From contig CADCWJ010000759.1 of the NCBI GenBank assembly GCA_902806365.1, positions 1 through 6,097 of the forward strand: a DNA stretch of 6,097 bases, written 5' to 3'. Source of the DNA: an uncultured Thermomicrobiales bacterium (GTDB lineage Bacteria > Chloroflexota > Chloroflexia > Thermomicrobiales > UBA6265). Shown here one piece after another: positions 1-5,786 of this stretch (position 1 is the stretch's first letter; each line of letters begins with the position of its first letter). The notes beneath the pieces were generated by a model. The model searched no databases. It saw nothing but the letters and a program-made list of their open reading frames with translations, and was not told the origin of the DNA. Position numbers and translations under genes: made by a program.

Positions 1-1
1 G

Positions 2-73
2 CTCGGCGGTCACCGCTCCGAGCTCTGCCTCGGCGTCAGCCTCATCTACATCCGCACGAGGTTTCTGCCATGA
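2..73 (+). CDS. possible C-terminus of a convergent + strand gene (partial)
   Basis: The frame starting at base 2 is open from the window edge and ends with TGA at 71-73. The 23 visible residues end in a hydrophobic stretch, LGVSLIYIRTRFLP. Third codon positions in this frame are almost all G or C, as in the confident genes here, and the minus-strand frames over this stretch are broken by stops. If real, the gene converges on ispH with about 64 bases between the stops. The product cannot be named; a membrane or membrane-proximal C-terminus is possible. The evidence is weak because the fragment is so short. Confidence 0.3.
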   Translation, partial: LGGHRSELCLGVSLIYIRTRFLP

Positions 74-115
74 CCTCTAGGGGCAGGACGCATCCGTTGC
101 GCAGCAGCAGTCGCC

Positions 116-135
116 GGGCATCCCTTGTGATGCCC
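116..135 (-). terminator. stem-loop just after the ispH stop, terminator-like without U-tract
   Basis: GGGCATC (116-122) and GATGCCC (129-135) form a perfect 7-bp stem with a 6-base loop, two bases beyond the ispH stop codon. On neither strand is the stem followed by a T-run, so it is not a classical intrinsic terminator. It may protect the mRNA end or serve as a weak bidirectional terminator between convergent genes. The stem is seen directly; the role is inferred. Confidence 0.35.
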
Positions 136-137
136 TG

Positions 138-1172
138 TCAGTAGGCGGGGACGTAATCCGGGTCGACGGGGCGGATGCCACCGTCGGGCGGAGCGAAGCC
201 GCGGGCCGCGAGATAGTTAACGACATCGGAGATCACATCGTCCGGGGTCGAGGCCCCGGCGGTGACACCGACGTTGCCGTCGCCGACGGCGGCGAGCCAC
301 TCGTCGCGGATGTCTTCCGGCCGCTCGATGTGGTAGGAGGTGACGCCCATCTTGTTGCCAACATCCGCCAGGCGGGCGGTGTTGGAGCTCTTCTGGCCGC
401 CGATCGCAAGCACCAGATCGACCTGATCGACCATCCGCTTGAGCGCGTTCTGACGCTCGCTGGTCGGCTCGCAGATCGTGTTGCAGAGGCGGAATTCGCC
501 CCCGTCCGGCATCACCATTTCCTGGAGCTTGCCCGCGAACTCCATCAGCTCGTCGATGTTCTTGGTCGTCTGGCTGACGAGCGCGACCTTGCGCGGCGGC
601 GTGATCTTGCCGTCCCCGCTGGCGCCACGCGGCGCATTCCAGGGAAGCTGCTCGATCTTCTTGGCCGCCACGGATTTGGATGTCGCCGCCCAGCCGAGCA
701 CGCTCTTCACCTCGGGGTGGTAGGAATCACCGTAGACAACCAGAAAGTACCCCTGCCGCACGAGCTTCTGGGCAAGGCGCTGAACCTTGGTAACGAGCGG
801 GCAGGTCGTATCGATCAGCTCGAGCTGGTGGTCGGCCGCCTGCCGCGCGAGATGCGGTCCCATCCCGTGCGCGGTGATCGCGACGCGCTTCGCGCCACGA
901 TCGATGGCTTCCTCGATCGTGGCGGCGCCTTCGACCCCACGCTCGCGAAGCCGGCCAACGACCTGCGGGTTGTGGATGATGTCACCGATCGGAGCGACCG
1001 GCGCCTCGGGGTCGGCGGCGTCCTGGATGATGTCCAGCGCGCGGCGTACGCCCCAGCAGTAACCGAGTGCCTCCGCGATCACGATGCGCCGGGCGCCGCG
1101 GGTTTCCCTGATGGAAGAGATGTCCGCGGGTGCGGGCGCGTGGGATGGCGGCGCGACAGGTGCCGATGCCAT
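138..1172 (-). CDS. ispH: 4-hydroxy-3-methylbut-2-enyl diphosphate reductase (IspH/LytB)
   Basis: IspH is the cytosolic [4Fe-4S] enzyme that reduces HMBPP to IPP and DMAPP in the last step of the MEP isoprenoid pathway. The 344-residue protein carries all three cluster cysteines in their family contexts: C39 (GYCWGVRRAL), C124 (DTTCP) and C234 (NTICEPTSERQ). The substrate-binding histidines are H67 (IIHNPQVV), H102 (AHGMGPH) and H152 (YHPEV); the catalytic glutamate is E154. T202/T203 (SQTT), S262-S263-N264 and the C-terminal GVTAGAS motif (S308) are also present. The ATG at 1172 was chosen because AAGGA lies 10 bases upstream; an in-frame GTG at 1247 would add 25 residues unlike the family. 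The first roughly 25 residues of the chosen protein are an Ala/Pro-rich extension before the fold. A 124-base gap separates it from the upstream deacetylase gene, so it may have its own promoter, although none is clear. Confidence 0.97.
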   Translation of the reverse strand: MASAPVAPPSHAPAPADISSIRETRGARRIVIAEALGYCWGVRRALDIIQDAADPEAPVAPIGDIIHNPQVVGRLRERGVEGAATIEEAIDRGAKRVAITAHGMGPHLARQAADHQLELIDTTCPLVTKVQRLAQKLVRQGYFLVVYGDSYHPEVKSVLGWAATSKSVAAKKIEQLPWNAPRGASGDGKITPPRKVALVSQTTKNIDELMEFAGKLQEMVMPDGGEFRLCNTICEPTSERQNALKRMVDQVDLVLAIGGQKSSNTARLADVGNKMGVTSYHIERPEDIRDEWLAAVGDGNVGVTAGASTPDDVISDVVNYLAARGFAPPDGGIRPVDPDYVPAY

Positions 1173-1235
1173 GGGTCTCTTGTCCTTACGACCGGGGATG
1201 GGATGGTGGCTTGAAATGCGGGCTGGAGCGAAACC

Positions 1236-1276
1236 GGCACGCCCCACTCGCGAACGAGCTTCTCAAGGACCGTGCC
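1236..1276 (-). promoter_or_regulatory. nested stem-loop in the ispH leader region
   Basis: In the 124-base gap upstream of ispH, GGCACG (1236-1241) pairs with CGTGCC (1271-1276). Inside it, CTCG (1247-1250) pairs with CGAG (1255-1258); read on the minus strand the inner loop is TTCG, a stable tetraloop sequence. If transcription begins upstream, this structure would sit about 65-100 bases before the ATG. No known riboswitch or T-box features were recognised. It may be chance in GC-rich DNA. Confidence 0.25.
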
Positions 1277-1296
1277 ACCTTGTTCCTGTGCCTCGC

Positions 1297-2586
1297 TCAG
1301 GGTTGATTTCCGGGGTGATAGTTCACCAGCGTTTTGCCCTGGCGGGCGATCAGGTCGGGATCGAGCTCGGCCCCCAGTTGGGAAGGCAACGGGGTCGGCA
1401 GAACGACGGTTCCCGGATGCCCATCGCTCACATACAGTATAACGCTCCCGCTGACGAACGCCTCGAACCAGTGATCGAGCACCTCATCGCTCGTCTGGAT
1501 CCGGGGAATGAAAAGCGGATCCCAGAGCAAACTGGACGGAGACGGGGAGGGCTCGGCGCCGACCATGAAGGCGGCCCGCATCCTGATCTCCTGCCCTTCG
1601 AACCGGAAGCCCTCCCGGAGCATCCGGCGCTGCTCCTGATGCGTCTCCTTGTCGGGATAGTTGCCATACGGCATCACGATCACATCGCCCATGCTGCCCG
1701 GGCCAGCAACATGCTCGCGCACCCACCGGGACGCACCGCCAACCTGTTCGGCGAACACATCATCGGTCACGTCGAAAAGGTCCTGATGACCCAGTGTGTG
1801 GTTGCCGACCTCGTACCCACGCTCGGCCAGCCAGGTCAGCTTCCGCTCGCAATAGGGCATCTGATCGGGCTCCGCGGGCATCGCGAAGCAGTTCGAGGGA
1901 AGGACGGCGAAGAACCCGCCCCGGCCGAAGTCGGGATGGATCGCAATGAAAGCCTCCAATGCGCCGACCGCGGACAGCGGATCGGGGACGAGCGCGCCAT
2001 CCTTCCCCAGGATCAGGCGGAATTGGCCGGGGCTGGCATCGTCGAAGGTGAAGACGACTGGATGCTTGCCCGGTGGCGCCGCGATCCTGTTCGAGATGAA
2101 GCTCTCCATCGAGATCAGGAAGAAGTTGTGATCGTAAAGCCACTGGAGCTGTGCGGTAAAACGGTCGATGGTCGTGGTGAACGGGTCCAGCTTCGACTCA
2201 TCGGTGACGAAGACGTGGTACTGCAGGACCGGGATCACCCCCAGCTCGTTGGGCTGGTAGATCTGCACCTCTTCGGCGGTGAGCCGGCCGCTGCCCTGGG
2301 GCGCGGGCATGATCGAGCCGCCGACGGCCAGCGGTGGGGTGGCCGGGGGTGTTGACGCCATGGGCGAGCGCACCTGCGGACCGGTCGTTGAAGGCGTCGC
2401 CACTGCCGCCACGGGCGTCGAATCGGCGACGGTCGCGGTCGGCTGAAGCGGGGCCGTGGTGGCGGCTGCCTGGTCCTCGGCGCTGGACGAGCCAGTCGTC
2501 GCGCCGCCGCATCCGGCAAGCAGGGCGCCGATCAGCGCCAGGAGCCCGATGACTCCAAGGCACCGCCATGATCGTGTACCGCGCAT
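1297..2586 (-). CDS. polysaccharide deacetylase (NodB-domain) lipoprotein
   Basis: This is a predicted secreted lipoprotein of the carbohydrate esterase 4 family, which removes N- or O-acetyl groups from extracellular or cell-wall polysaccharides. Of its 429 residues, 1-26 are a lipoprotein signal peptide: basic start, hydrophobic core and lipobox LAGC with C26 as the lipidated residue. Residues 27 to about 105 are a Thr/Pro/Ala/Ser-rich linker spacing the domain from the membrane. The NodB domain starts near VIPVLQYHVF (about 116-126). It contains TFDD (180-183, catalytic and metal-binding Asp), HTLGH (263-267, metal-binding His pair) and MPYGNYP (305-311, motif 3). The ATG at 2586 was chosen because it gives the exact signal peptide and AGGAAGG lies 11 bases upstream; the frame runs open further up to 2763 but that part is not signal-like. 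The true substrate (peptidoglycan, chitin-like or other glycan) cannot be told. It is followed by ispH after 124 bases, with no obvious functional link. Confidence 0.93.
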   Translation of the reverse strand: MRGTRSWRCLGVIGLLALIGALLAGCGGATTGSSSAEDQAAATTAPLQPTATVADSTPVAAVATPSTTGPQVRSPMASTPPATPPLAVGGSIMPAPQGSGRLTAEEVQIYQPNELGVIPVLQYHVFVTDESKLDPFTTTIDRFTAQLQWLYDHNFFLISMESFISNRIAAPPGKHPVVFTFDDASPGQFRLILGKDGALVPDPLSAVGALEAFIAIHPDFGRGGFFAVLPSNCFAMPAEPDQMPYCERKLTWLAERGYEVGNHTLGHQDLFDVTDDVFAEQVGGASRWVREHVAGPGSMGDVIVMPYGNYPDKETHQEQRRMLREGFRFEGQEIRMRAAFMVGAEPSPSPSSLLWDPLFIPRIQTSDEVLDHWFEAFVSGSVILYVSDGHPGTVVLPTPLPSQLGAELDPDLIARQGKTLVNYHPGNQP

Positions 2587-2674
2587 GGTGAAAGTGACCT
2601 TCCTGGTAGCCCACGTCCGGCTGAGACACCGTAGCGCCTCGACTGGCACCGTCCGAGGTGGGCAAACATGTGAT

Positions 2675-2717
2675 CGCGCATGATGAGGAAGGTCATCAGG
2701 GGGAGGCATCATGCGCG
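2675..2717. repeat. 11-bp perfect inverted repeat between lplA and the deacetylase gene
   Basis: CGCGCATGATG (2675-2685) is the exact reverse complement of CATCATGCGCG (2707-2717), with a 21-base spacer. On the minus strand it lies about 90 bases upstream of the deacetylase ATG and downstream of the candidate promoter at 2735-2763, so it would fold in the 5' untranslated leader. It has no following T-run. It could be an mRNA leader structure, a regulator site or a 3' stabiliser of the lplA transcript. Confidence 0.5.
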
Positions 2718-2734
2718 CGTTCCGGATTCCGACC

Positions 2735-2763
2735 ATGGTAGGCCGTGATCGTCGTGACTTCAA
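2735..2763 (-). promoter_or_regulatory. candidate promoter for the deacetylase gene
   Basis: Read on the minus strand there is a -35-like TTGAAG (2763-2758), a 17-base spacer and a -10-like TACCAT (2740-2735). Each hexamer matches the housekeeping-sigma consensus at four of six positions. It lies in the only sizeable gap between lplA and the deacetylase gene and predicts a leader of about 140 bases. Such partial matches are common by chance. Confidence 0.3.
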
Positions 2764-2830
2764 GGCACAGTACGGACACCCGCCGTCAGCGAGGCCGTTG
2801 CGGGGGTCACGATCGTCAACGATCGGAGGT

Positions 2831-2842
2831 CCCTGATCAGGG
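2831..2842. repeat. 12-bp palindrome over the lplA stop codon
   Basis: CCCTGATCAGGG is a perfect palindrome that includes the lplA stop codon. Seven bases away, GATCG (2811-2815) and CGATC (2820-2824) form a short stem with a 4-base loop. Neither has a T-run on the minus strand, so no classical terminator is claimed for the lplB-lplA transcript. Confidence 0.3.
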
Positions 2843-3697
2843 GAGGAAGTGCAGCCACTCCGGGGTGGCGAAGCGGTCTCGCGCCCGCTGCTGGGCGTCC
2901 GCCATCTCGTCGTCGCGAATCATGTCGTCGCGAAGGCCGTACCGAGCCCGAAAGTGGCCGATCAGATGGTGGATGATGACGTCGCGGTCGAGCTCGGTCT
3001 GGCGCCGGAGCGGACCGACCCGCCGGTCGGCGGACTGGACGCCCTTGTCGCTCAGCTTTTCTTTGCCGATCCGCAGCACCCTTGTCATCCGTGGGATGTT
3101 CATCTGGTAGGCCATCGTGGTGTGATGGAGCACCCCGCCCCCGCGCCGGGCCTGGGCGGCGCCGCCGATCTTGCCGCCCGAGGAGGTGATGTCGTTGAGC
3201 GGTGCGTACCAGGCGTCGACGCCCAGCTCCCGGAGCGCGTCGATTACCCAGGCGTCGAAGAAGGCGTACGACTCGGGAAAGGTCATCCCGTCAACGATCT
3301 CCTCCTGGGCGTAGATCGAATAGGTAATCGCGCCTTCGGGCTCGATGAACATGGCGCCGCCGCCGCTGATCCGGCGCACGAGCTGAACGCCCTCCGCGCG
3401 GGCGACGTCCTCGTTCACCTCGTTGCGGACGGATTGAAAGCGCCCGAGCACGACGCAGGGGGCGTTCCAGCCCCAGAAGCGCAGGGTAGGCTCGCGCTCG
3501 CCTTTGCCGACCGCCAGGGTCAGGGTCTCATCGAGCGCGATCTGAACGTCCGGGTCGAGCGGCACCGCCGGGAGCAACTGCCAGTTGTACCGCTTCCAGC
3601 GCTCGTCCCGCTCGGTCGCCGAGCGTCCGGTCAGGTCGTCGACCGGCGTGCGGGCGATGCCTGCCGGTTCCACCGCGTCCGGTCTCTCGTTGTTCAT
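2837..3697 (-). CDS. lplA: lipoate-protein ligase, catalytic subunit (LplA large domain)
   Basis: This protein belongs to the biotin/lipoate protein ligase (BPL/LplA/LipB) family. It would activate lipoate with ATP to lipoyl-AMP and transfer it to the lysine of lipoyl domains (E2 subunits, GcvH) in the cytosol. Of 286 residues, the fold begins near residue 37 after a polar extension. Key motifs are RRISGGGA (108-115, nucleotide/lipoate loop) and NDITSSGGKIGGAAQ (168-182), whose K176 is the expected catalytic lysine, followed by HHTTMAYQMN (191-200). The usual YH after SGGGA is replaced by FIEP. The C-terminal accessory domain of E. coli LplA is absent and is encoded by the gene just upstream. 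The start ATG at 3697 overlaps the upstream stop as ATGA, with AGGAG eight bases before it, indicating translational coupling. An octanoyltransferase of the LipM/LipL type is the main alternative, but the adjacent accessory domain favours ligase. Confidence 0.92.
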   Translation of the reverse strand: MNNERPDAVEPAGIARTPVDDLTGRSATERDERWKRYNWQLLPAVPLDPDVQIALDETLTLAVGKGEREPTLRFWGWNAPCVVLGRFQSVRNEVNEDVARAEGVQLVRRISGGGAMFIEPEGAITYSIYAQEEIVDGMTFPESYAFFDAWVIDALRELGVDAWYAPLNDITSSGGKIGGAAQARRGGGVLHHTTMAYQMNIPRMTRVLRIGKEKLSDKGVQSADRRVGPLRRQTELDRDVIIHHLIGHFRARYGLRDDMIRDDEMADAQQRARDRFATPEWLHFLP

Positions 3698-3999
3698 GCG
3701 TCGCGCTCCTGAAGCGCCCGGCGGACCGCGATCGCGATTCCCTGGGGAGAGGTGCCAAGCATCTCGGCGCCCTCGGGCACGGCGCGGCGGACGTGGTCCG
3801 CGATCGCCTCCTCATCGAGCGTTGCGTCCAACCCCTCCAGCGAGCCGGTGATGACGGCCAGGAGATCGTCGGGATACAGGAAGAAGTCGCCGGACACTTC
3901 GACATTGCGGAGCCGCCCATCGACACGGTCGAGATCGATCACGACCAGTTTCCCGCCGGGCGTCTTGTGCTCACCGTGCATGGGTGCCCCTACGTTCAT
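3694..3999 (-). CDS. lplB: lipoate-protein ligase accessory subunit (LplA C-terminal domain protein)
   Basis: This 101-residue protein matches the small C-terminal domain of lipoate-protein ligases. It has the characteristic HKTPGGKLVVIDLD (11-24) and SGDFFLYPDD (36-45), followed by helices ending in IAIAVRRAL. In Thermoplasma acidophilum the same domain is a separate protein (LplB) required with LplA to form lipoyl-AMP; here it should play that part for the adjacent lplA gene. The stop overlaps the lplA start by four bases, so equal synthesis of the two subunits is likely. Two starts are possible: ATG at 3999 with AGGGA 11 bases upstream, or ATG at 3981 with AGGGG five bases upstream, giving 95 residues. 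The first was taken because it is longer, but the second has better ribosome-site spacing. The frame continues open upstream, but that part is arginine-rich shadow sequence opposite the oxidoreductase codons. Confidence 0.88.
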   Translation of the reverse strand: MNVGAPMHGEHKTPGGKLVVIDLDRVDGRLRNVEVSGDFFLYPDDLLAVITGSLEGLDATLDEEAIADHVRRAVPEGAEMLGTSPQGIAIAVRRALQERDA

Positions 4000-4073
4000 C
4001 GCTGATTCAATCCCTGCGCTGCCCGAACACCGGGGGCGAAGGCGCGACCGACGCCATGACTTCGTCCCTTGTC

Positions 4074-5369
4074 TCAAGCATAGCGTGCCGCCTGAACCGC
4101 GCGGGCGGCCGACTCGCCGCTGAGCAACGCGCCGTTGACGCTGGCATCGACCGTGGCGTCCGACGCGAGAAAGAGCCCGCGCGTGCCAGTGGCGGCGTCC
4201 GGAAGCCGGCGATGCAGGCCGGGATCCTGCCGGTAGAGGGCAAAGGGCACGCGCACGATGCGCCGGACGGACCAGGTGTTGGGCTGCCCAAGCATCAGGC
4301 TCACATCGGCCAGCGCGCGGCGGGAGAGATCGTCGTCGGATGCCGCGAGCGCCTCCGCCCCGAGCGTCACGGCCGCGATGAGGTGTGAGCCAGCCGGGGC
4401 GTAGGTTGGCTGAACGGTCGAGAGCGGCGCGATGTGGTTGACCGACCTCGTGCCGGTGCCGTCGAGCACGAGCCGTTTGCCGACGCCGGGATCGGTCTGT
4501 CCGGAAAGGAAGACGGTGACGCAGCCGACGGGGTCGGTCGGGATCGTGCCGATTCCGGTCAGCGCGGCAGCGGCCGGGGGATCGGTGGCGACCACGACCG
4601 CCGGGGCGGCGATCCGCTCGCCACCGGCGAGCTCGACGCCGGTCACCGCGCCCGCGTCCCATTGCAGCGCCGCAACCCGGGCGCCGGTTCGGATCGCGCC
4701 GTCCGGGAGATCGCCGGCGATCGCGGCGGGCACGGCACCGAGGCCCTCACGGGGCAACACGCCGGATCCGCTGATGAACATCCTGAGCGTGAACTCGAGC
4801 ACGCCCGCGCTCGCCGACAGCGAGCGATCGAGCAGGATCCCGCCCCAGAACGGCCGGGCGAAGCGGTCGATGAAGGCGTCGGAAAAGCCGCGATCCCGCA
4901 ATGCCACAAGGGCGGACCGGTCGACCGGCTCCTCATTGGCGACGTTCGCGGCGGAGAGCTGCGTTTGTCGCGAGACGGAGAGCGCCCAGGCCCCCAGCCG
5001 CAGCTTGTCGGCGGCCGGGAAGATGGTGCTGGTGAGATCGCGAACGATGGCACCCGGGTGAAACAACGGATGCGCGAGCGGAATGCGTCGGCGCCCGCTC
5101 CAGATCATCGCGCCAGAATCGAACGGCGTGGCGCCGAGAGCATCGAGATCGACATGGCGCCGGAGGGCGGGATAGGCGGAGAGCATGACCTGGAATCCAT
5201 GATCGATCAGGAACCCTTCGTCGTCGCGGTCGGTTCGCACGCGGCCACCCACCTGTCGCTCGGCCTCGAGGACCAGGACGGGCACCCCGGCGCGATGCAG
5301 CTCGCGAGCGCAACAGAGCCCGGCAAACCCCGCACCGATGACCACGACCGGCGCGGCGTGTTCGCTCAT
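4074..5369 (-). CDS. FAD-dependent oxidoreductase (amine oxidase / phytoene desaturase superfamily)
   Basis: This is a flavoprotein of the NAD(P)/FAD-dependent oxidoreductase superfamily that includes protoporphyrinogen oxidase, phytoene desaturase and amine oxidases. Of 431 residues, the N-terminus has the Rossmann motif VVVIGAGFAG (8-17), with E35 ending the second strand to bind the ribose. It is followed by the GG doublet in RQVGGRVRTD (38-47) and IDHGFQ (55-60). The C-terminal FAD motif, LFLASDATVDASVNGALLSG, lies at about 399-418. No signal peptide or transmembrane segment is evident, so it is probably cytosolic or peripheral. The substrate cannot be told; carotenoid or other isoprenoid dehydrogenation, or porphyrinogen oxidation, are family possibilities. 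The start ATG at 5369 has AAGGAG six bases upstream. A 74-base gap leads to lplB on the same strand, so the three genes may form one operon, though a functional link to lipoate is not known. Confidence 0.93.
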   Translation of the reverse strand: MSEHAAPVVVIGAGFAGLCCARELHRAGVPVLVLEAERQVGGRVRTDRDDEGFLIDHGFQVMLSAYPALRRHVDLDALGATPFDSGAMIWSGRRRIPLAHPLFHPGAIVRDLTSTIFPAADKLRLGAWALSVSRQTQLSAANVANEEPVDRSALVALRDRGFSDAFIDRFARPFWGGILLDRSLSASAGVLEFTLRMFISGSGVLPREGLGAVPAAIAGDLPDGAIRTGARVAALQWDAGAVTGVELAGGERIAAPAVVVATDPPAAAALTGIGTIPTDPVGCVTVFLSGQTDPGVGKRLVLDGTGTRSVNHIAPLSTVQPTYAPAGSHLIAAVTLGAEALAASDDDLSRRALADVSLMLGQPNTWSVRRIVRVPFALYRQDPGLHRRLPDAATGTRGLFLASDATVDASVNGALLSGESAARAVQAARYA

Positions 5370-5383
5370 CTGGATCTCCTTCG

Positions 5384-5398
5384 GGCCGGGCTCCGGCC
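5384..5398 (-). promoter_or_regulatory. hairpin next to the flavoprotein ribosome-binding site
   Basis: GGCCGG (5384-5389) and CCGGCC (5393-5398) form an all-GC 6-bp stem with a 3-base loop. It ends two bases before the AAGGAG ribosome-binding site (5381-5376) of the flavoprotein gene. It may influence translation initiation; chance is possible in GC-rich DNA. Confidence 0.3.
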
Positions 5399-5429
5399 AT
5401 GAACCTGACTGCTGGCGTGGGCATCGATC

Positions 5430-5445
5430 GTGACCGTATGGTCAC
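5430..5445. promoter_or_regulatory. operator-like palindrome upstream of the flavoprotein gene
   Basis: GTGACC (5430-5435) and GGTCAC (5440-5445) are exact inverted half-sites around a 4-base centre, GTAT. The element lies 61 bases upstream of the flavoprotein ATG, a typical place for a dimeric regulator. Read on the minus strand the outer part resembles a TGTGA/TCAC site, but the 8-base spacing does not fit CRP/FNR. The regulator is unknown, and no convincing -35/-10 pair was found next to it. Confidence 0.45.
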
Positions 5446-5490
5446 AACCGACGTTGGCGGACTGTCACGGCAACGCAGGGCGCGCACAAT

Positions 5491-5742
5491 TCACTCACGA
5501 TACCATTCCGGCTCGACGCCACGCCTAATCCCAAACCAGTCTCCCGATTGGTGAAACCATTGGCCCCAATCGTGCGTCTTGTGGGTGTGGGTCACACGAT
5601 AGGCCATCCGCACGACGATGTGTGGAGACGCAGTGATTCGTACCTGGAGCGAAAAAGACTCTCCGCCAGCAGAAGCACAGGACCAGCCACCTGTGACATC
5701 TTGTCGGTGTACGAACATATGTGCTACTATCGGTTTTGTCAT
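5491..5742 (-). CDS. weak small ORF, hypothetical protein
   Basis: From the ATG at 5742 this frame encodes 83 residues beginning MTKPIVAHMF and ending with a tryptophan-rich segment, WGQWFHQSGDWFG then PEWYRE. It looks more protein-like than the other frames here, but codon third positions are near neutral, unlike neighbouring genes. The GAGG before the ATG is only two bases away, too close for a usual ribosome site. No family was recognised. It may be a recently acquired small gene, a decayed remnant or chance; its start would overlap the LexA-like box and promoter elements. Confidence 0.2.
   Translation of the reverse strand: MTKPIVAHMFVHRQDVTGGWSCASAGGESFSLQVRITASPHIVVRMAYRVTHTHKTHDWGQWFHQSGDWFGIRRGVEPEWYRE
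5701..5730 (+). promoter_or_regulatory. candidate + strand promoter
   Basis: TTGTCG (5701-5706) and TACTAT (5725-5730) are separated by 18 bases, each matching the housekeeping-sigma consensus at four of six positions. Transcription would start near 5737 and run into the hairpins at 5808-5871. On the minus strand an overlapping pair exists, ATGACA (5742-5737), 17 bases, TATGTT (5719-5714), so divergent promoters are possible. Confidence 0.35.
5712..5725. promoter_or_regulatory. LexA (SOS box)-like site
   Basis: CGAACATATGTGCT resembles the Gram-positive/actinobacterial SOS box, CGAAC-N4-GTTCG. The left half is perfect, the right half matches three of five, and the centre ATAT is usual. The site lies between the -35 and -10 of the candidate promoter, where LexA would block RNA polymerase. 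No SOS gene is visible in the window, so this rests on the motif alone. Confidence 0.35.
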
Positions 5743-5786
5743 CACCTCGTCAGCGTCACCCCCACATGGGCGCGACGGCGGTGCAC

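Noticed and set aside
330..1214. Long + strand ORF opposite ispH (294 residues)
   Set aside because: It is the mirror of ispH codons in GC-rich DNA; the minus strand has every IspH motif, and this frame resembles no family.
1173..1247. Longer ispH start at the GTG at 1247
   Set aside because: No good ribosome site and a non-conserved extension; the ATG at 1172 has AAGGA at a fitting distance.
1084..2355. Long + strand ORF of 423 residues opposite the deacetylase gene
   Set aside because: Shadow of the NodB-domain gene; Arg/Asp/Gly/His-rich without domain structure.
2849..3712. + strand ORF of 287 residues opposite lplA
   Set aside because: Shadow frame; the lplA motifs on the minus strand are clear.
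4000..4662. N-terminal extension of the lplB frame
   Set aside because: The upstream 221 codons are arginine-rich antisense-frame noise overlapping the flavoprotein; homology begins only after the ATG at 3999.
4434..5402. + strand ORFs opposite the flavoprotein gene
   Set aside because: Shadow frames of the FAD enzyme; composition is dominated by Arg, Gly and Ala.
5430..5445. CRP/FNR binding site
   Set aside because: The TGTGA/TCAC half-sites are separated by eight bases instead of six.
5545..5572. Inverted repeat CGATTGG/CCAATCG
   Set aside because: Seven bases with a 14-base loop and no tail or promoter context; recorded only in the description of the gap.
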